Shown here: positions 8,644 to 17,612 of the stretch, piece by piece
Layout: every line of letters begins with the position of its first letter
Position numbering within the stretch: position 1 is the first letter of the stretch
Assembly (NCBI RefSeq): GCF_018448905.1
Contig: NZ_RCWA01000005.1
Coordinates: forward strand, 1-64,000
Direction: 5' to 3'
Source: Photorhabdus heterorhabditis
GTDB lineage: Bacteria; Pseudomonadota; Gammaproteobacteria; Enterobacterales; Enterobacteriaceae
DNA length: 64,000 nucleotides
The notes under the pieces: generated by a model
Told to the model about the DNA's origin: nothing
What the model saw: only the letters and a program-made list of their open reading frames with translations
Databases searched by the model: none
Position numbers and translations under genes: made by a program

Positions 8644-9354
8644 ATGGTACATTTGTTGAGTCCAGAAAATGCTTACTCTGGGGTGAACCTGGTAATATTG
8701 CTTTGCCTGGTGCTTCTGTCAGCTGTTTTTTTCATCTGCTTTTCGGGCTTTGTTAAGTACAATATTGTCTTGAATATTTTGAAAAATGCTATGGGGACTC
8801 AACAAATACCACCATCTATTGTTGTGAATCTATTAGCTGCCCTTTTAGCATTAAATAGTATTTGGGGAGATTTAGAGCCGGGTCTGGAAAGAATTAAGCC
8901 ATATTTTACTGATACGTATGATAAATCAATACCGATAATTGATCCTATTGGCGGATTAGGGATTAGCAATAATGATCTGAGCAAATCAGGTGATGTGACT
9001 ATGTATCATTTGGTTTCACGTATTGACGAATACTTCCCTGAAATAATAGCAAGGGCTGAACGCAAATCTCTGGAATTAGAAAAGTTATTTACTCTTCCCA
9101 TAGAGTTTAATGATGGGAGTGGCAGTGTGCTTAAACCGTTGCTTGGGGGGCTAATACTGGATTTATACAAAGGGTTCGAATTGGGAATTAAACTCTATAT
9201 GATATTTGTCAGTATAGATTTCTTGATTGCTATTATCCTTAGTGGTGTTGGTATGAGCATGCTATCGCCTACAGTCATATCAATACCGATTAAATTGGCT
9301 GTATTTTATTTTTCCGACGGCTGGACTATTTTGTTCAATACATTGGACGGATGA
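8644..9354 (+). CDS. sctR: T3SS export gate protein SctR
   Basis: A FliP/YscR-family inner-membrane protein that forms the five-subunit core of the export gate with SctS and SctT. The 236-aa sequence has an N-terminal membrane helix (residues 14-40), a second (about 55-75) and two C-terminal helices. The family signature near the end, Gly-Met-Ser-Met-Leu-Ser-Pro followed by Ile-Pro-Ile-Lys-Leu, is clear. It overlaps sctT by ATGA. Unlike most loci, sctS is not next; it lies 5 kb downstream. Confidence 0.9.
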   Translation: MVHLLSPENAYSGVNLVILLCLVLLSAVFFICFSGFVKYNIVLNILKNAMGTQQIPPSIVVNLLAALLALNSIWGDLEPGLERIKPYFTDTYDKSIPIIDPIGGLGISNNDLSKSGDVTMYHLVSRIDEYFPEIIARAERKSLELEKLFTLPIEFNDGSGSVLKPLLGGLILDLYKGFELGIKLYMIFVSIDFLIAIILSGVGMSMLSPTVISIPIKLAVFYFSDGWTILFNTLDG

Positions 9355-10046
9355 TGGAAAATTTTCTCTTCCCCAGTTGGTTAAGCTATGCTGCTTTCTT
9401 CTTATTTCTGAAAATATATAATCCAACCCGATTGTTTCTTGACAATATAACGATCACTGCAATATCCGTATTTTTTGCTGTTTATGTGGGTTCTCAGGAT
9501 TGGGGAGGAGCACCAGACTACCTTTGGGTTGTTAGGGCTGTGGTATTTGCATTGTTTGTCTCAGTTCCTTTTTGGTTGGGTAGTATGGTTGGTAGTATTA
9601 TTCAGCAACTTTTGTTACTCAATGAACAATCGGTTCAGGATAAGCGGTTTACTGAAGAGTCTGAAGCATTAGCCAGGATGAGTGGTTTATTATTCATTAT
9701 GTATGCTTTGGATAACGGTGCGTTATTTACACCTATTATTAACTTACTAAATGGTGACATCAGTATTGGCACTGGAGAGTACAGCGATATGGATTTTCAA
9801 CGACTGTACTTTTTAATCGTTGGTTATCTGAAAATGACGGCAATAGTGGCAAGTAAATATATGATTGTCATCATATCTATTTCGATTTGTGTGGTAATGG
9901 TAGATCTATTTTTCAAAAAATCCTCATTATCAATATTTGTTACTGCCGACCTAAAAACAATACTCGTGATTATCCTTTTGAATACATGGTTTTTTAATGA
10001 TCAATTGTATTTATTCCAGAAAATGACCGGGGTTTCCCATGAATGA
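9351..10046 (+). CDS. sctT: T3SS export gate protein SctT
   Basis: The 231-aa multi-pass membrane protein is placed directly after SctR with a 4-nt overlap. Hydrophobic segments occur at about residues 8-45, 55-85, 105-125, 150-180 and 200-220. The Ser-Val-Pro-Phe-Trp-Leu-Gly-Ser-Met-Val-Gly segment and the following Asn-Glu-Gln-Ser resemble the conserved FliR/YscT plug region. SctT caps the SctR5-SctS4 complex. Sequence resemblance is moderate by eye, but position and topology fit well. It overlaps the next small gene by 8 nt. Confidence 0.82.
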   Translation: MMENFLFPSWLSYAAFFLFLKIYNPTRLFLDNITITAISVFFAVYVGSQDWGGAPDYLWVVRAVVFALFVSVPFWLGSMVGSIIQQLLLLNEQSVQDKRFTEESEALARMSGLLFIMYALDNGALFTPIINLLNGDISIGTGEYSDMDFQRLYFLIVGYLKMTAIVASKYMIVIISISICVVMVDLFFKKSSLSIFVTADLKTILVIILLNTWFFNDQLYLFQKMTGVSHE

Positions 10047-10305
10047 AATATCAATTCCTTCACTTCATTTTGCTATACCAAATGAATTTTCAGATTTTCA
10101 GGAGATGATGACAAAAATGAGTCAAGAGGAGGAGTCACCAACTAAATTGGTATCAAATGAGTCGATAAAGTCTGATACAGATGATGAGATTATCCCTGAT
10201 GAAGAGATGGCTGAAATTATAATTCAATATATGATAACTAATAATACAATTAAGATGTTAAAACAACATCAAGAAGCAATGAAGGAAATTTTAGATGAAG
10301 AGTAA
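10039..10305 (+). CDS. Small acidic protein in T3SS operon, unknown
   Basis: 88 aa, rich in Glu, Asp, Met and Ile, with no signal peptide or membrane segment. A helical C-terminal half (Ile-Gln-Tyr-Met-Ile-Thr-Asn-Asn-Thr) is visible. It overlaps sctT (8 nt) and sctC (11 nt), so it is co-translated with them. I do not recognise a family. A small gene also lies between vscT2 and vscC2 in the V. parahaemolyticus T3SS2 island as I recall it. A secretion chaperone or sorting-platform accessory is possible but unproven. Confidence 0.6.
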   Translation: MNEISIPSLHFAIPNEFSDFQEMMTKMSQEEESPTKLVSNESIKSDTDDEIIPDEEMAEIIIQYMITNNTIKMLKQHQEAMKEILDEE

Positions 10306-11770
10306 GGTCGTATTTTTTTTCTTGCTATGCTTGATAGGCACTACAGCTAATGCACAAGTTATGCTGAAAAAAGATGAAATGAACCTCAAAGAGGCTTTAA
10401 TTGCTATTGCGAAAGATGAGCAATTAAAACTGGTAGATGGTCTGGATGATAAGACAAGTCGACAGCCGTTAACTCAGGTGCTGAGAGGAGAAGGCACAGA
10501 ATTATTGGCTAAACTTTCGGATGTCTATGATTTTGACTGGTATATTTATGGTGGGACGATAAGCGTACAGTCAGGGCAGTCTTATATAAATTATACCTAT
10601 AAACCGAAGAATATCTCTCCCGAAGTCCTGTTAACTGAGCTTGAATATGCTTTTCAAACTAATAGTACGATAAAGATAAAATTGATAGAAAGAGGAAACT
10701 CTTTATTGTTTTCCGGGCCTCGTAATTTTATCAATGATGTTCTGTCATACTCGAGCATGACAGACAATAACGAATTTTTGGAAAACGGTAATGATCTTGA
10801 AATTGCCAGGATTGAGTTTAACTATCTATCGGTCGTTGACCGTAATATCAATACCTTTGGTGGGTCGGTTAATTTCCCTGGGGCAGGTTCACTTATTTCT
10901 GGTGCTCTTTCAAATATGGGCCAATTTAAAAATGCGGCAGATGGTGAAATGCTGGAACGTGCCTACAAGGTAAAGTTAAATGAGGGTGATAAGCAAAAAT
11001 TAGAGCAGGAGGAAAAAACATCAAAAGTTCAGGTTATTCCAGGTACTAATGCCTTACTGGTACGCGGTACCCCGGACGAAATTACACTGGCAAAACGCAT
11101 TGCCTCAATGATTGATGTTAAAGGAAAGCAATTGATGTTTTCCCTGAAAGTGTATGATGTCGCTGCGGACAGAACAGAGCACTTTGGTGCCGACAGCTCA
11201 ATGCTGAATGGTTCTACAGGAATATATGACATATTGACTCTGCCTTATTCCGCGACCAAGGATTTTTTAAATAACTTTCAGGCCATGTATAGTAATGGAT
11301 TAGCACGAAGCGTTTATTCTACTAACCTACTTATATTGGAAAACCATCAAGGGCATTTTGGTAAGAAAGATACGATAACGGTGAATCTGGTTTCTAATAA
11401 AGAGGTCGAGAGCCTGAAGATAGAGGCGGATAATAGCCTTTATGTTACCGGTCGTGTACTTCCTTCCGGTGGTGTTCAGGCTAAGCTTGAATATATCGAG
11501 GAACACTTTGATGATGATAAAAGTAGTAACCAGAATGGCGTTTCCCAGCCGCCAAAAATCAGCTCGCAATCATTATCCTCAGAAGCATTTATTAAACCAA
11601 ATGAAACGATTATTTTGGGTGGTTTTGATAATATAGAAACGCTATCTTCTGAATCAGGCGTGCCAGTTTTATCGAGTATTCCGTTATTAGGTGAGATATT
11701 TAAAAATACCAAGTTAACGAAGCGTAAATACAAACGATATATTGCGGTTTCATTTCAGGTGATTGATTAA
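10295..11770 (+). CDS. sctC: T3SS outer-membrane secretin SctC
   Basis: A 491-aa YscC/InvG-family secretin that forms the outer-membrane ring. It has a cleavable signal peptide (Lys-Ser-Lys, hydrophobic core, Ala-Asn-Ala, about residue 20), N-domains to about residue 260, and a C-terminal secretin domain with Val-Pro-Val-Leu-Ser-Ser-Ile-Pro-Leu-Leu-Gly near residue 460, the family signature. An N1-type segment with Ala-Leu-Leu-Val-Arg-Gly-Thr is near residue 250. The ATG overlaps the previous stop. The stop overlaps the sctN start as TAATG. A pilotin would usually help its assembly; two lipoproteins in the window are candidates. Confidence 0.92.
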   Translation: MKSKVVFFFLLCLIGTTANAQVMLKKDEMNLKEALIAIAKDEQLKLVDGLDDKTSRQPLTQVLRGEGTELLAKLSDVYDFDWYIYGGTISVQSGQSYINYTYKPKNISPEVLLTELEYAFQTNSTIKIKLIERGNSLLFSGPRNFINDVLSYSSMTDNNEFLENGNDLEIARIEFNYLSVVDRNINTFGGSVNFPGAGSLISGALSNMGQFKNAADGEMLERAYKVKLNEGDKQKLEQEEKTSKVQVIPGTNALLVRGTPDEITLAKRIASMIDVKGKQLMFSLKVYDVAADRTEHFGADSSMLNGSTGIYDILTLPYSATKDFLNNFQAMYSNGLARSVYSTNLLILENHQGHFGKKDTITVNLVSNKEVESLKIEADNSLYVTGRVLPSGGVQAKLEYIEEHFDDDKSSNQNGVSQPPKISSQSLSSEAFIKPNETIILGGFDNIETLSSESGVPVLSSIPLLGEIFKNTKLTKRKYKRYIAVSFQVID

Positions 11771-13032
11771 TGTTGCAACGGTTTTTTAAAATCAAAGAGT
11801 CCTATCAAGATATGGTTATCTGCTATGTGAACGTTGATACGTTTGTCGGGCAGGAATGTCTGGTACATACCGTTGAGGGCGAGCGTATCCGAGGGGAAAT
11901 TATGAAAATAGCCGGGCATCAGATAGAAATAAAACTGCTACAACCCGGTACTGTTCAGCGTAATGGAAAAGTTGAAATTCCATATCGTCGATTTTGTTTC
12001 CCAATGAATGAGGATGCGCTGATAGGGAAGGTTATTAATTGCTATGGTGAATCACTTTATGGTGATGCCTATCTTGAAAAGCATAAAGAATATTTTGACT
12101 TACCTATTTCGATTGAACCTATTCCTTTGAAAAATCGGGCTTCAATTGAAAAAGTATTCCCGACTAAGTTGAAAATAATTGATGGCCTTTTTACTATCGG
12201 AGAAGGGCAGCGCGTAGGGTTATTTGCCCCAGCAGGGGCAGGAAAAACCACTACCGTTTCTATTATGGCTAATAATATGGATGCAGATGTTGTAATCTTT
12301 GCCATGATTGGTGAACGCGCTCGTGAAGTCGTTGAGTTTTTGGAAGGAGAAATAGGTCCAGAAGTCATTAGGAAAGCAATAACAATTGTGTCGACGTCCG
12401 AAGCTAATCCATTAGAGAAAGTCCGTTCTGGTTTGGTTGCTGTTTCTATTGCCCGTTATTTTATGGAGCAAGGGAAAAAAGTGGTGCTCTATTTTGACTC
12501 TTTAACTCGTTTTGCCAGAGCTCAAGCAATGCTGGATGGAACCCCTATTCAGGGAGGAATACCTATCGGTGTTTCTCTCGCCTTGTCACGATTAGTCGAG
12601 AGTTGTGGTAATTCCGTTTATGGTTCGGTTACCGGTATTTTTACCGTGTTAATTGAAACTGATATTGATAGCGATCCTATTGCACATGAAGTTAAATCTT
12701 TAATTGATGGGCACCTGGTTTATTCAACGATGATTGCATCTACGGGAAGATATCCCGCAATAGATGTACTGAAAAGTAAAAGTCGATTGCAGAATAAGAT
12801 TCAGGATAAACGTTATGTACAAATGTCTGAACGGATTAAAGATATGGTATATCGTTACTTTGATGTTGAATTATTGATTCGTGTAGGGGAATACGAGAAG
12901 GGTAACGATTTATTGACCGATAATGCAATAGAACTCTATCCAGAAATTATGAATTTTCTAAAGCAAGGGTATGAAGGGGTAGAGTATGAAGAAACCCTCC
13001 AAGAGATGGAAAGAATTCTGTCAGATTATTAG
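11770..13032 (+). CDS. sctN: T3SS ATPase SctN
   Basis: The 420-aa FliI/YscN-type hexameric ATPase unfolds substrates and strips chaperones at the export gate. Walker A is Ala-Pro-Ala-Gly-Ala-Gly-Lys-Thr-Thr (about residue 153) and Walker B is Val-Leu-Tyr-Phe-Asp-Ser-Leu-Thr-Arg (about 240). The adjacent Phe-Ala-Arg-Ala-Gln is typical. The DSDP-like loop Asp-Ile-Asp-Ser-Asp-Pro-Ile-Ala near residue 297 is also conserved. Cytoplasmic, with the membrane-targeting helix at the start (Arg-Phe-Phe-Lys-Ile). TAATG overlap with sctC and a 47-nt overlap with sctO suggest tight coupling. Confidence 0.96.
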   Translation: MLQRFFKIKESYQDMVICYVNVDTFVGQECLVHTVEGERIRGEIMKIAGHQIEIKLLQPGTVQRNGKVEIPYRRFCFPMNEDALIGKVINCYGESLYGDAYLEKHKEYFDLPISIEPIPLKNRASIEKVFPTKLKIIDGLFTIGEGQRVGLFAPAGAGKTTTVSIMANNMDADVVIFAMIGERAREVVEFLEGEIGPEVIRKAITIVSTSEANPLEKVRSGLVAVSIARYFMEQGKKVVLYFDSLTRFARAQAMLDGTPIQGGIPIGVSLALSRLVESCGNSVYGSVTGIFTVLIETDIDSDPIAHEVKSLIDGHLVYSTMIASTGRYPAIDVLKSKSRLQNKIQDKRYVQMSERIKDMVYRYFDVELLIRVGEYEKGNDLLTDNAIELYPEIMNFLKQGYEGVEYEETLQEMERILSDY

Positions 13033-13375
13033 CATTATCGATATCGGAATTGGTAAGCAGCAAAGGAAATTAAAAAAACTTAATAAACAACATGATATGT
13101 TGAGAATGACTATTACCGATTACTGGCAAGATGTACAAACAGCGCAAAGTAAGCTGAAGATGTTAAATGTTGAAGATGAGGTTGATGCGCTAAAGTTTTT
13201 TTTTAGGCGCAGAGAGAATATTCGATCGTTAATAGAATCTTTGGTATTTGATGTATCTGTCGTTCAGCAAGAGTTAGAAAAAATAGAAATAGAAATAGCA
13301 AAAGCAGAATCGGAAAAACTGAGGTTAGAGAAGCGGAAAGATGTATTGGATGAATTAAAAAAACAATTGACTTAA
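12986..13375 (+). CDS. sctO: T3SS central stalk SctO
   Basis: A 129-aa, highly charged, almost entirely helical protein with two long coiled-coil arms, as in YscO/FliJ stalk proteins that rotate inside the SctN hexamer and contact SctV. The ATG at 12986 has AGGGG 6 nt upstream and lies inside the end of sctN (47-nt overlap). Position between sctN and the repeat gene supports the call; primary sequence of SctO is poorly conserved in general. Confidence 0.78.
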   Translation: MKKPSKRWKEFCQIISIIDIGIGKQQRKLKKLNKQHDMLRMTITDYWQDVQTAQSKLKMLNVEDEVDALKFFFRRRENIRSLIESLVFDVSVVQQELEKIEIEIAKAESEKLRLEKRKDVLDELKKQLT

Positions 13376-13384
13376 GAGGCGGGA

Positions 13385-14743
13385 ATGAAACTAGAATTAA
13401 TCAGTATAGATGAGCCTGAGTCTTTGAATTCTGATGATGCAGATCAGGGTTTTAAAAGTGTTCTTAAAGAAACAATGAATGATGTTAAATTTGTTAAAGA
13501 GATGAAACGAATGTCATCGATTCATAAAGATAAAAAAAGGAAGGTGAAAAAAAAAGAACCGGATAATCTTTGTTTTTCATCTTTCCAAGCCTCATCTAAT
13601 TTACAGTTTAATGCTGACAGAGCGCTAACTAATGATAACGTAAGTATAGGGGGGGAACTTTCACTGCAAGGATTAAGTGATAAGGCTAGATTGGGTCAAT
13701 ATAATAAAGCCTTGCTAGGCAGTACTCGAGTGCGTGAAGGTTTCCAGCCAACAGAATCTAATTTACGGTTTAATGCTGACAGAGCACTAACTAATAATAA
13801 AGTGAGCATGGAGGGGAAACTTTCACCGCAGGGGTTAAGTGATAAGGCTAGATTGGGTAAATATAATAAAACCCTGCCAGGTAATAATCGAGTTCAGCGG
13901 GAAGGTTTCCAGACAGAATCTAATTTATGGTTTAATGCTGACAGAGCACCAACTAATAATAAAGTGGGTATGGAGGGGAAACTTTCACCGCAGGGGTTAA
14001 GCGATAAGGCTAGATTGGGTCAATATAATAAAACCTTGTCAGGTAATAATCGAGTTCAGCGGGAAGGTTTCCAGACAAAATCTAATTTACGGTTTAATGC
14101 TGACAGAGCACCAACTAATAATAAAGTGGGCATGGAGGGGAAACTTTCACCGCAGGGGTTAAGTGATAAGGCTAGATTGGGTAAGTGCAATGAAGCCTTG
14201 CCATATAACACTCAAATTCAGCAGGAAGATTTCCAGACAGAAGATGTTTCTCAATACATTCATATTTTCTCCGACATAGTAAAAGAGAATCCATTATCAT
14301 TACCCTATAAGTTCCAGCAGGGATTGCAGTATCTATCTATGGTGTCGCCAGAAAGGATAGTGAATTCATACGTTCCAAAGAATAATCAAATAAAGGGTAC
14401 TCAGGATTTTAACCATTGCGATAGGGCGGTTGTTGGAGCAAGATTTTCTGCTGTAGAAGTTAGTGTTGGCCCTATGTTTAAAAATACTGTCTATAAATCT
14501 AATTCATTGTATTCGAATATTTCTAATTTCGACAATAGTACTGGTTGGATTCAAAATTCATTACTAAATGAAAGTATAAAATATACCTATTTAGCTAATC
14601 TGAAAAATTCACCTGCTGATGCATTTTATCGCAACCCGGTGGCTCGTAATTATCGTGTTTTCTTTAAAGGTATGCGCTATTTATTTAAAATAACTGGAGA
14701 AAAAGCATGGTTCAATGAGGGAGGCGAGGATGACTGCTCTTGA
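13385..14743 (+). CDS. SctP-position protein with four 54-residue repeats, putative needle ruler
   Basis: A 452-aa protein at the SctP site (after SctO, before SctS). SctP proteins are secreted molecular rulers that set needle length and switch substrate specificity. Residues 71-286 are four near-identical units of exactly 54 residues (162 bp each), each with Asn-Ala-Asp-Arg-Ala and Gly-Leu-Ser-Asp-Lys-Ala-Arg-Leu-Gly. The Lys-rich N-terminus (residues 35-55) has no signal peptide. The C-terminal 165 residues are unlike the repeats; I cannot confirm the T3S4 switch domain by eye. Start ATG has GAGGCGGG just upstream. It overlaps sctS by 14 nt. It could instead be an effector, but the location favours a ruler. 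Confidence 0.65.
   Translation: MKLELISIDEPESLNSDDADQGFKSVLKETMNDVKFVKEMKRMSSIHKDKKRKVKKKEPDNLCFSSFQASSNLQFNADRALTNDNVSIGGELSLQGLSDKARLGQYNKALLGSTRVREGFQPTESNLRFNADRALTNNKVSMEGKLSPQGLSDKARLGKYNKTLPGNNRVQREGFQTESNLWFNADRAPTNNKVGMEGKLSPQGLSDKARLGQYNKTLSGNNRVQREGFQTKSNLRFNADRAPTNNKVGMEGKLSPQGLSDKARLGKCNEALPYNTQIQQEDFQTEDVSQYIHIFSDIVKENPLSLPYKFQQGLQYLSMVSPERIVNSYVPKNNQIKGTQDFNHCDRAVVGARFSAVEVSVGPMFKNTVYKSNSLYSNISNFDNSTGWIQNSLLNESIKYTYLANLKNSPADAFYRNPVARNYRVFFKGMRYLFKITGEKAWFNEGGEDDCS
13595..14242 (+). repeat. Four in-frame 162-bp tandem repeats in the SctP-position gene
   Basis: Unit starts are at 13595, 13757, 13919 and 14081, spaced exactly 162 bp. Units 2-4 are nearly identical; unit 1 and the second half of unit 4 have diverged more. 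Copy-number change would alter protein length by 54 residues without a frameshift. Confidence 0.95.
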
Positions 14744-14963
14744 TGTTGCGGCATTGTGTTTGAGTATTTTGAAAGATGGAGTTTTCATATTTTCTATCTG
14801 GTTTGTTATTACTGGTGTGTCTGTTGGTCTGTTACAAACTATATTCAGTGTACAAGATCCAGGGTTGCCATTAACTGCAAAGTTGATTGTGCTTTTCATT
14901 CTTTTAACCCATGCAGGGAAAGATGTGTACGAACAGTTTCAATTATTATTTAGTGTTTTGTAA
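14730..14963 (+). CDS. sctS: T3SS export gate protein SctS
   Basis: A 77-aa FliQ/YscS-family protein with two membrane hairpin helices (about residues 10-38 and 48-72) and the family-like Ile-Ser/Thr-x-Val-Gly-Leu-Leu-Gln segment between them. I chose the ATG at 14730, preceded by GAGGGAGGCGAGG; the in-frame ATG at 14715 would add five residues. SctS normally follows SctR directly; here it is separated from sctRT by C, N, O and the repeat gene, the arrangement I recall for Vibrio T3SS2. Confidence 0.88.
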   Translation: MTALDVAALCLSILKDGVFIFSIWFVITGVSVGLLQTIFSVQDPGLPLTAKLIVLFILLTHAGKDVYEQFQLLFSVL

Positions 14964-15002
14964 TTTGTTATTAACAAAAGTAAATTTATAAGGATGATTA
15001 CG

Positions 15003-15380
15003 TTGAAAAATTTTAGAAATATTATTTCCAGAGTTTTAATTGAGAAGTTAGGTTTGGATGCGGTGATGTTGTCACGGCTTGATGGCAATAAACCTGTTTG
15101 TATTGAACTAAACGGCGGGGCAGAGATATATATAACCTATGACGATGATTTTACATTACTAATTTTTATAGAAATACCAATTAAAGATTTTCGGGTTCTA
15201 CAAATGAAATCATCACAAGTTATGGAGGTTTTTATAGCAGATGAGGAGTTACATATGAATGTGAAACAGAAAAAACTTGTTGTACTCACTCATCTGGATG
15301 TGGAAAGTAAAAATTTAGATGATAAATTGTTAGATAAATTAGTATCCTTTAATATTGTCTATGAAATCATTAATGGGTGA
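15003..15380 (+). CDS. Class I T3SS effector chaperone-like protein
   Basis: A 125-aa acidic protein with the alpha-beta-beta-beta-alpha-beta-beta-alpha pattern of CesT/SycE-type dimeric chaperones: an N-terminal helix with Leu-Gly-Leu-Asp-Ala, a Val-Cys-Ile-Glu-Leu-Asn strand, an acidic turn and a C-terminal helix. Start: TTG at 15003 lies 8 nt after AAGGA; the ATG at 14994 is inside that ribosome-binding site. The position right after sctS is that of vocC in V. parahaemolyticus T3SS2 as I recall, a chaperone for several effectors. It is the last gene of operon 1 before a terminator. Confidence 0.68.
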   Translation: MKNFRNIISRVLIEKLGLDAVMLSRLDGNKPVCIELNGGAEIYITYDDDFTLLIFIEIPIKDFRVLQMKSSQVMEVFIADEELHMNVKQKKLVVLTHLDVESKNLDDKLLDKLVSFNIVYEIING

Positions 15381-16023
15381 AGTAAAAGTTAAAATTGATT
15401 AATTTATTCACCCCTGAATTAACATGAATGTTAGTGAATTGAGATGGTGGAAGGTTTTATTAAAAAGACAGTTTTAATAATGGTGAATTATCTCGATAAC
15501 AACTGGCCAGTAACAACAAGAAAATAATAGGTAACCTGCCTTTTGGCGGGTTATTTGACGGACTGTGAACTCTACCGTTAGTACAGTTTTTCCATGCTAA
15601 ATTTTGTGGTTTTGAGTGCAACCACATTCAAATGTCAAATGATAAAAAGGAAAAATATTTTGGTTATGGCTATGACTAAGTAGAGATGTCGCATTTTCTG
15701 AGACTTCGATATAAAGCTGAATTATCTGCCGGTTTTGTAATATAAATCTATATGTTTTATTTTTTTTGAAATAAAAAACTATATTTTATGTGATTTTCAA
15801 TGCAACTTCCTTTCTTCAAGGTACTTATGGCTGAATATGATGGTATGTGAAATAAAGTGCTGCTTGATGAGGTTAGTTGAATAGTATCGTTGTGTAGAAG
15901 GCTTGGGGAGACGAACGTCATCTGCTCCCATTGGGAGGGAAGATCTTATTGCTGAGATTTGTTTGAGCTCCTTATTATATTGATTAGCCAGACATTTGGT
16001 GTGAATTTTAGAGGCGTTATAAA
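15381..16023. other. Intergenic region between T3SS operon 1 and the regulator gene
   Basis: About 640 bp. It contains the terminator near 15533 and then no supported gene. The second half should hold the promoter of the ToxR-like regulator. Confidence 0.6.
15533..15556 (+). terminator. Terminator of T3SS operon 1
   Basis: Stem AACCTGCC / GGCGGGTT (8 bp, one G-U), loop TTTT, followed by ATTT. About 150 bp after the chaperone stop. Confidence 0.65.
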
Positions 16024-16560
16024 ATGAAAGATTATGTTATTGGCCGGAATGTATTTTTTAACAGCTTAACATGTAATATTTCATCTACAGTTCAGGAAAT
16101 AACGTTAGGAAGTAGGGAAGCAAGCCTGTTAGAGTTATTCTGTAAAAATCCAAATGAAGTGATTAATAAGACACAGATCCATGAATCAGTGTGGGGAGCA
16201 GTGATTGTTAATGAAACGTCGTTGACTAAGGCTGTTTCTAATCTTCGGAAAGCGTTATCTGGATTTGATGATTTGACTTGTGAAATAAAAACTATACCAA
16301 AAGAAGGATATATTTTTATCATTGATGAAAAACTTGATAATTGGTGTATTAAAGAAAATTTGTTACCTAAAGAAGTTAGCTTATCTTTTAGTCGTCAAGA
16401 TAAAAAAATAGATGCTGTTTCTGATGAACTGAGCCTTCAAAGTAGCATTTTTCCTGCGGTTAGTAAGTCATTTTTAAATCTAGTATATATCGTTATTCTT
16501 TCATCCTTATTTTCATCAGTGATAACGACAGGATTAATCACATTTATTAGTCAGCGCTGA
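16024..16560 (+). CDS. ToxR-like winged-helix membrane regulator (VtrB-like)
   Basis: A 178-aa protein with an OmpR/ToxR-type winged-helix DNA-binding domain (residues about 8-105; Ser-Leu-Thr-Lys-Ala-Val-Ser-Asn-Leu-Arg-Lys-Ala-Leu in the recognition helix, Pro-Lys-Glu-Gly-Tyr at the wing). A single membrane segment lies close to the C-terminus (about 150-174), leaving almost no periplasmic part. This is the architecture of V. parahaemolyticus VtrB, which activates T3SS2 and is itself induced by VtrA. AGAGGCG lies 8 nt before the ATG. It sits between the two T3SS operons with its own upstream region, so it probably drives one or both. A distinct family member cannot be excluded. Confidence 0.82.
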   Translation: MKDYVIGRNVFFNSLTCNISSTVQEITLGSREASLLELFCKNPNEVINKTQIHESVWGAVIVNETSLTKAVSNLRKALSGFDDLTCEIKTIPKEGYIFIIDEKLDNWCIKENLLPKEVSLSFSRQDKKIDAVSDELSLQSSIFPAVSKSFLNLVYIVILSSLFSSVITTGLITFISQR

Positions 16561-16797
16561 GATTACAGTGGTTTTGTAATAATACAGTCCTTATCCTTCA
16601 ATAGAATAAGTGCCTAATAAATCGAAATTATTTGGCTGGGAAATGTTAAATTCATGAGTGATATATGTAGACTACTTGGTAAATTCAAATTTTTGAATCA
16701 AGATGAATTCTGAAAAATTCACTATACAAGCAGTTTCAGGCTGGTACTTTGGTGGTAAGTATGGTTGTGTTGTCAGACAGAGGATAATGAGTTAAAG

Positions 16798-17055
16798 ATG
16801 AATGATTTTGAGATTGCGAGTATACGGAACGAGCAGGCGACTGTTTTTGAAAAAACTTATAATAATGTAGGTGAAGGTTTTAAAGAGATATTTGATGTTT
16901 TGAACGAAGTTAATGCGAGTGGAGGGCATATAACAGTTACGGACACTTTCGCGCTTCAGCAAGCTGTGTTCCAGTTTTCGATGTATCAGGAAATGGTAAC
17001 AAAGGTAGCCTCTAAATCTGCAACAGCTGTTAATGATGTTATGAAGGCTCAGTGA
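16798..17055 (+). CDS. sctI: T3SS inner rod subunit SctI
   Basis: 85 aa from the ATG at 16798. The C-terminal half (Phe-Ala-Leu-Gln-Gln-Ala-Val-Phe-Gln-Phe-Ser-Met-Tyr-Gln followed by Ala-Ser-Lys-Ser-Ala-Thr) matches the pattern of inner-rod proteins (YscI/PrgJ/SsaI). The gene ends by TGATG overlap with sctJ, the usual neighbour of sctI. It opens operon 2. A longer reading from 16765 lacks a good start. Confidence 0.8.
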   Translation: MNDFEIASIRNEQATVFEKTYNNVGEGFKEIFDVLNEVNASGGHITVTDTFALQQAVFQFSMYQEMVTKVASKSATAVNDVMKAQ

Positions 17056-17612
17056 TGATACGTTTGAGAAATGTGATTCGTGGTTTTCTCTTTTTTTTGT
17101 TAGTAGGATGCCATGATAGCAATGGAGTCTCTATTGCTATGTTTGAATCGGCAGATATTGCGAATAAAGTATTAGTATTATTGAATCAATCTCAGATTAA
17201 CGCCGACTTGGTTTCAACAAAAAATGGTTATTCTATTTTCGTTAATGAGACTCACGTTATGGAAGCAAGGACCCTACTATCAAGGTTCAATTTTTACTTT
17301 CAGACGGAGGATCTTAATGATTTGTTGGAATCAAAGTTTGCAAGTTTAAGCAAGTTAGAAAATATTAAAAGTAATCTGTTAGAAGGGAGAGAGATATACA
17401 ATAAGCTGAATGTCATACCTGATGTATTACGCTCTAATGTGATGGTTTCGGGTAATGAAAGTAAAAGAGTCTCCGTTCTTATCATTAGTATTAAAGAATT
17501 AGATGCTACCAGTAGAAGTAGTATAGAAAAATTCTTGAAAGGCATTGTTTCTGAACGAGATATTCTAACCGTTGAATATTTAGTACAATCGATAGTTGAT
17601 GAAAAAATCTAA
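17055..17612 (+). CDS. sctJ: T3SS inner-membrane ring lipoprotein SctJ
   Basis: A 185-aa YscJ/PrgK-family protein. The signal peptide ends in a lipobox (Leu-Leu-Val-Gly-Cys, Cys about 18). The mature N-terminal domain has the family pattern Ala-Asp-Ile-Ala-Asn-Lys-Val-Leu-x-Leu-Leu-Asn and a following two-domain ring fold. At 185 aa it is shorter than most (about 240-250) and seems to lack the C-terminal transmembrane helix; it may be anchored only by lipid, as in some SctJ proteins. ATG at 17055 overlaps the sctI stop; a GTG at 17052 is possible. Confidence 0.88.
   Translation: MIRLRNVIRGFLFFLLVGCHDSNGVSIAMFESADIANKVLVLLNQSQINADLVSTKNGYSIFVNETHVMEARTLLSRFNFYFQTEDLNDLLESKFASLSKLENIKSNLLEGREIYNKLNVIPDVLRSNVMVSGNESKRVSVLIISIKELDATSRSSIEKFLKGIVSERDILTVEYLVQSIVDEKI

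Noticed and set aside
13595-14242. Possible CRISPR-like array
   Set aside because: Repeats are 162 bp, contiguous and in frame within a coding gene; there are no spacers.
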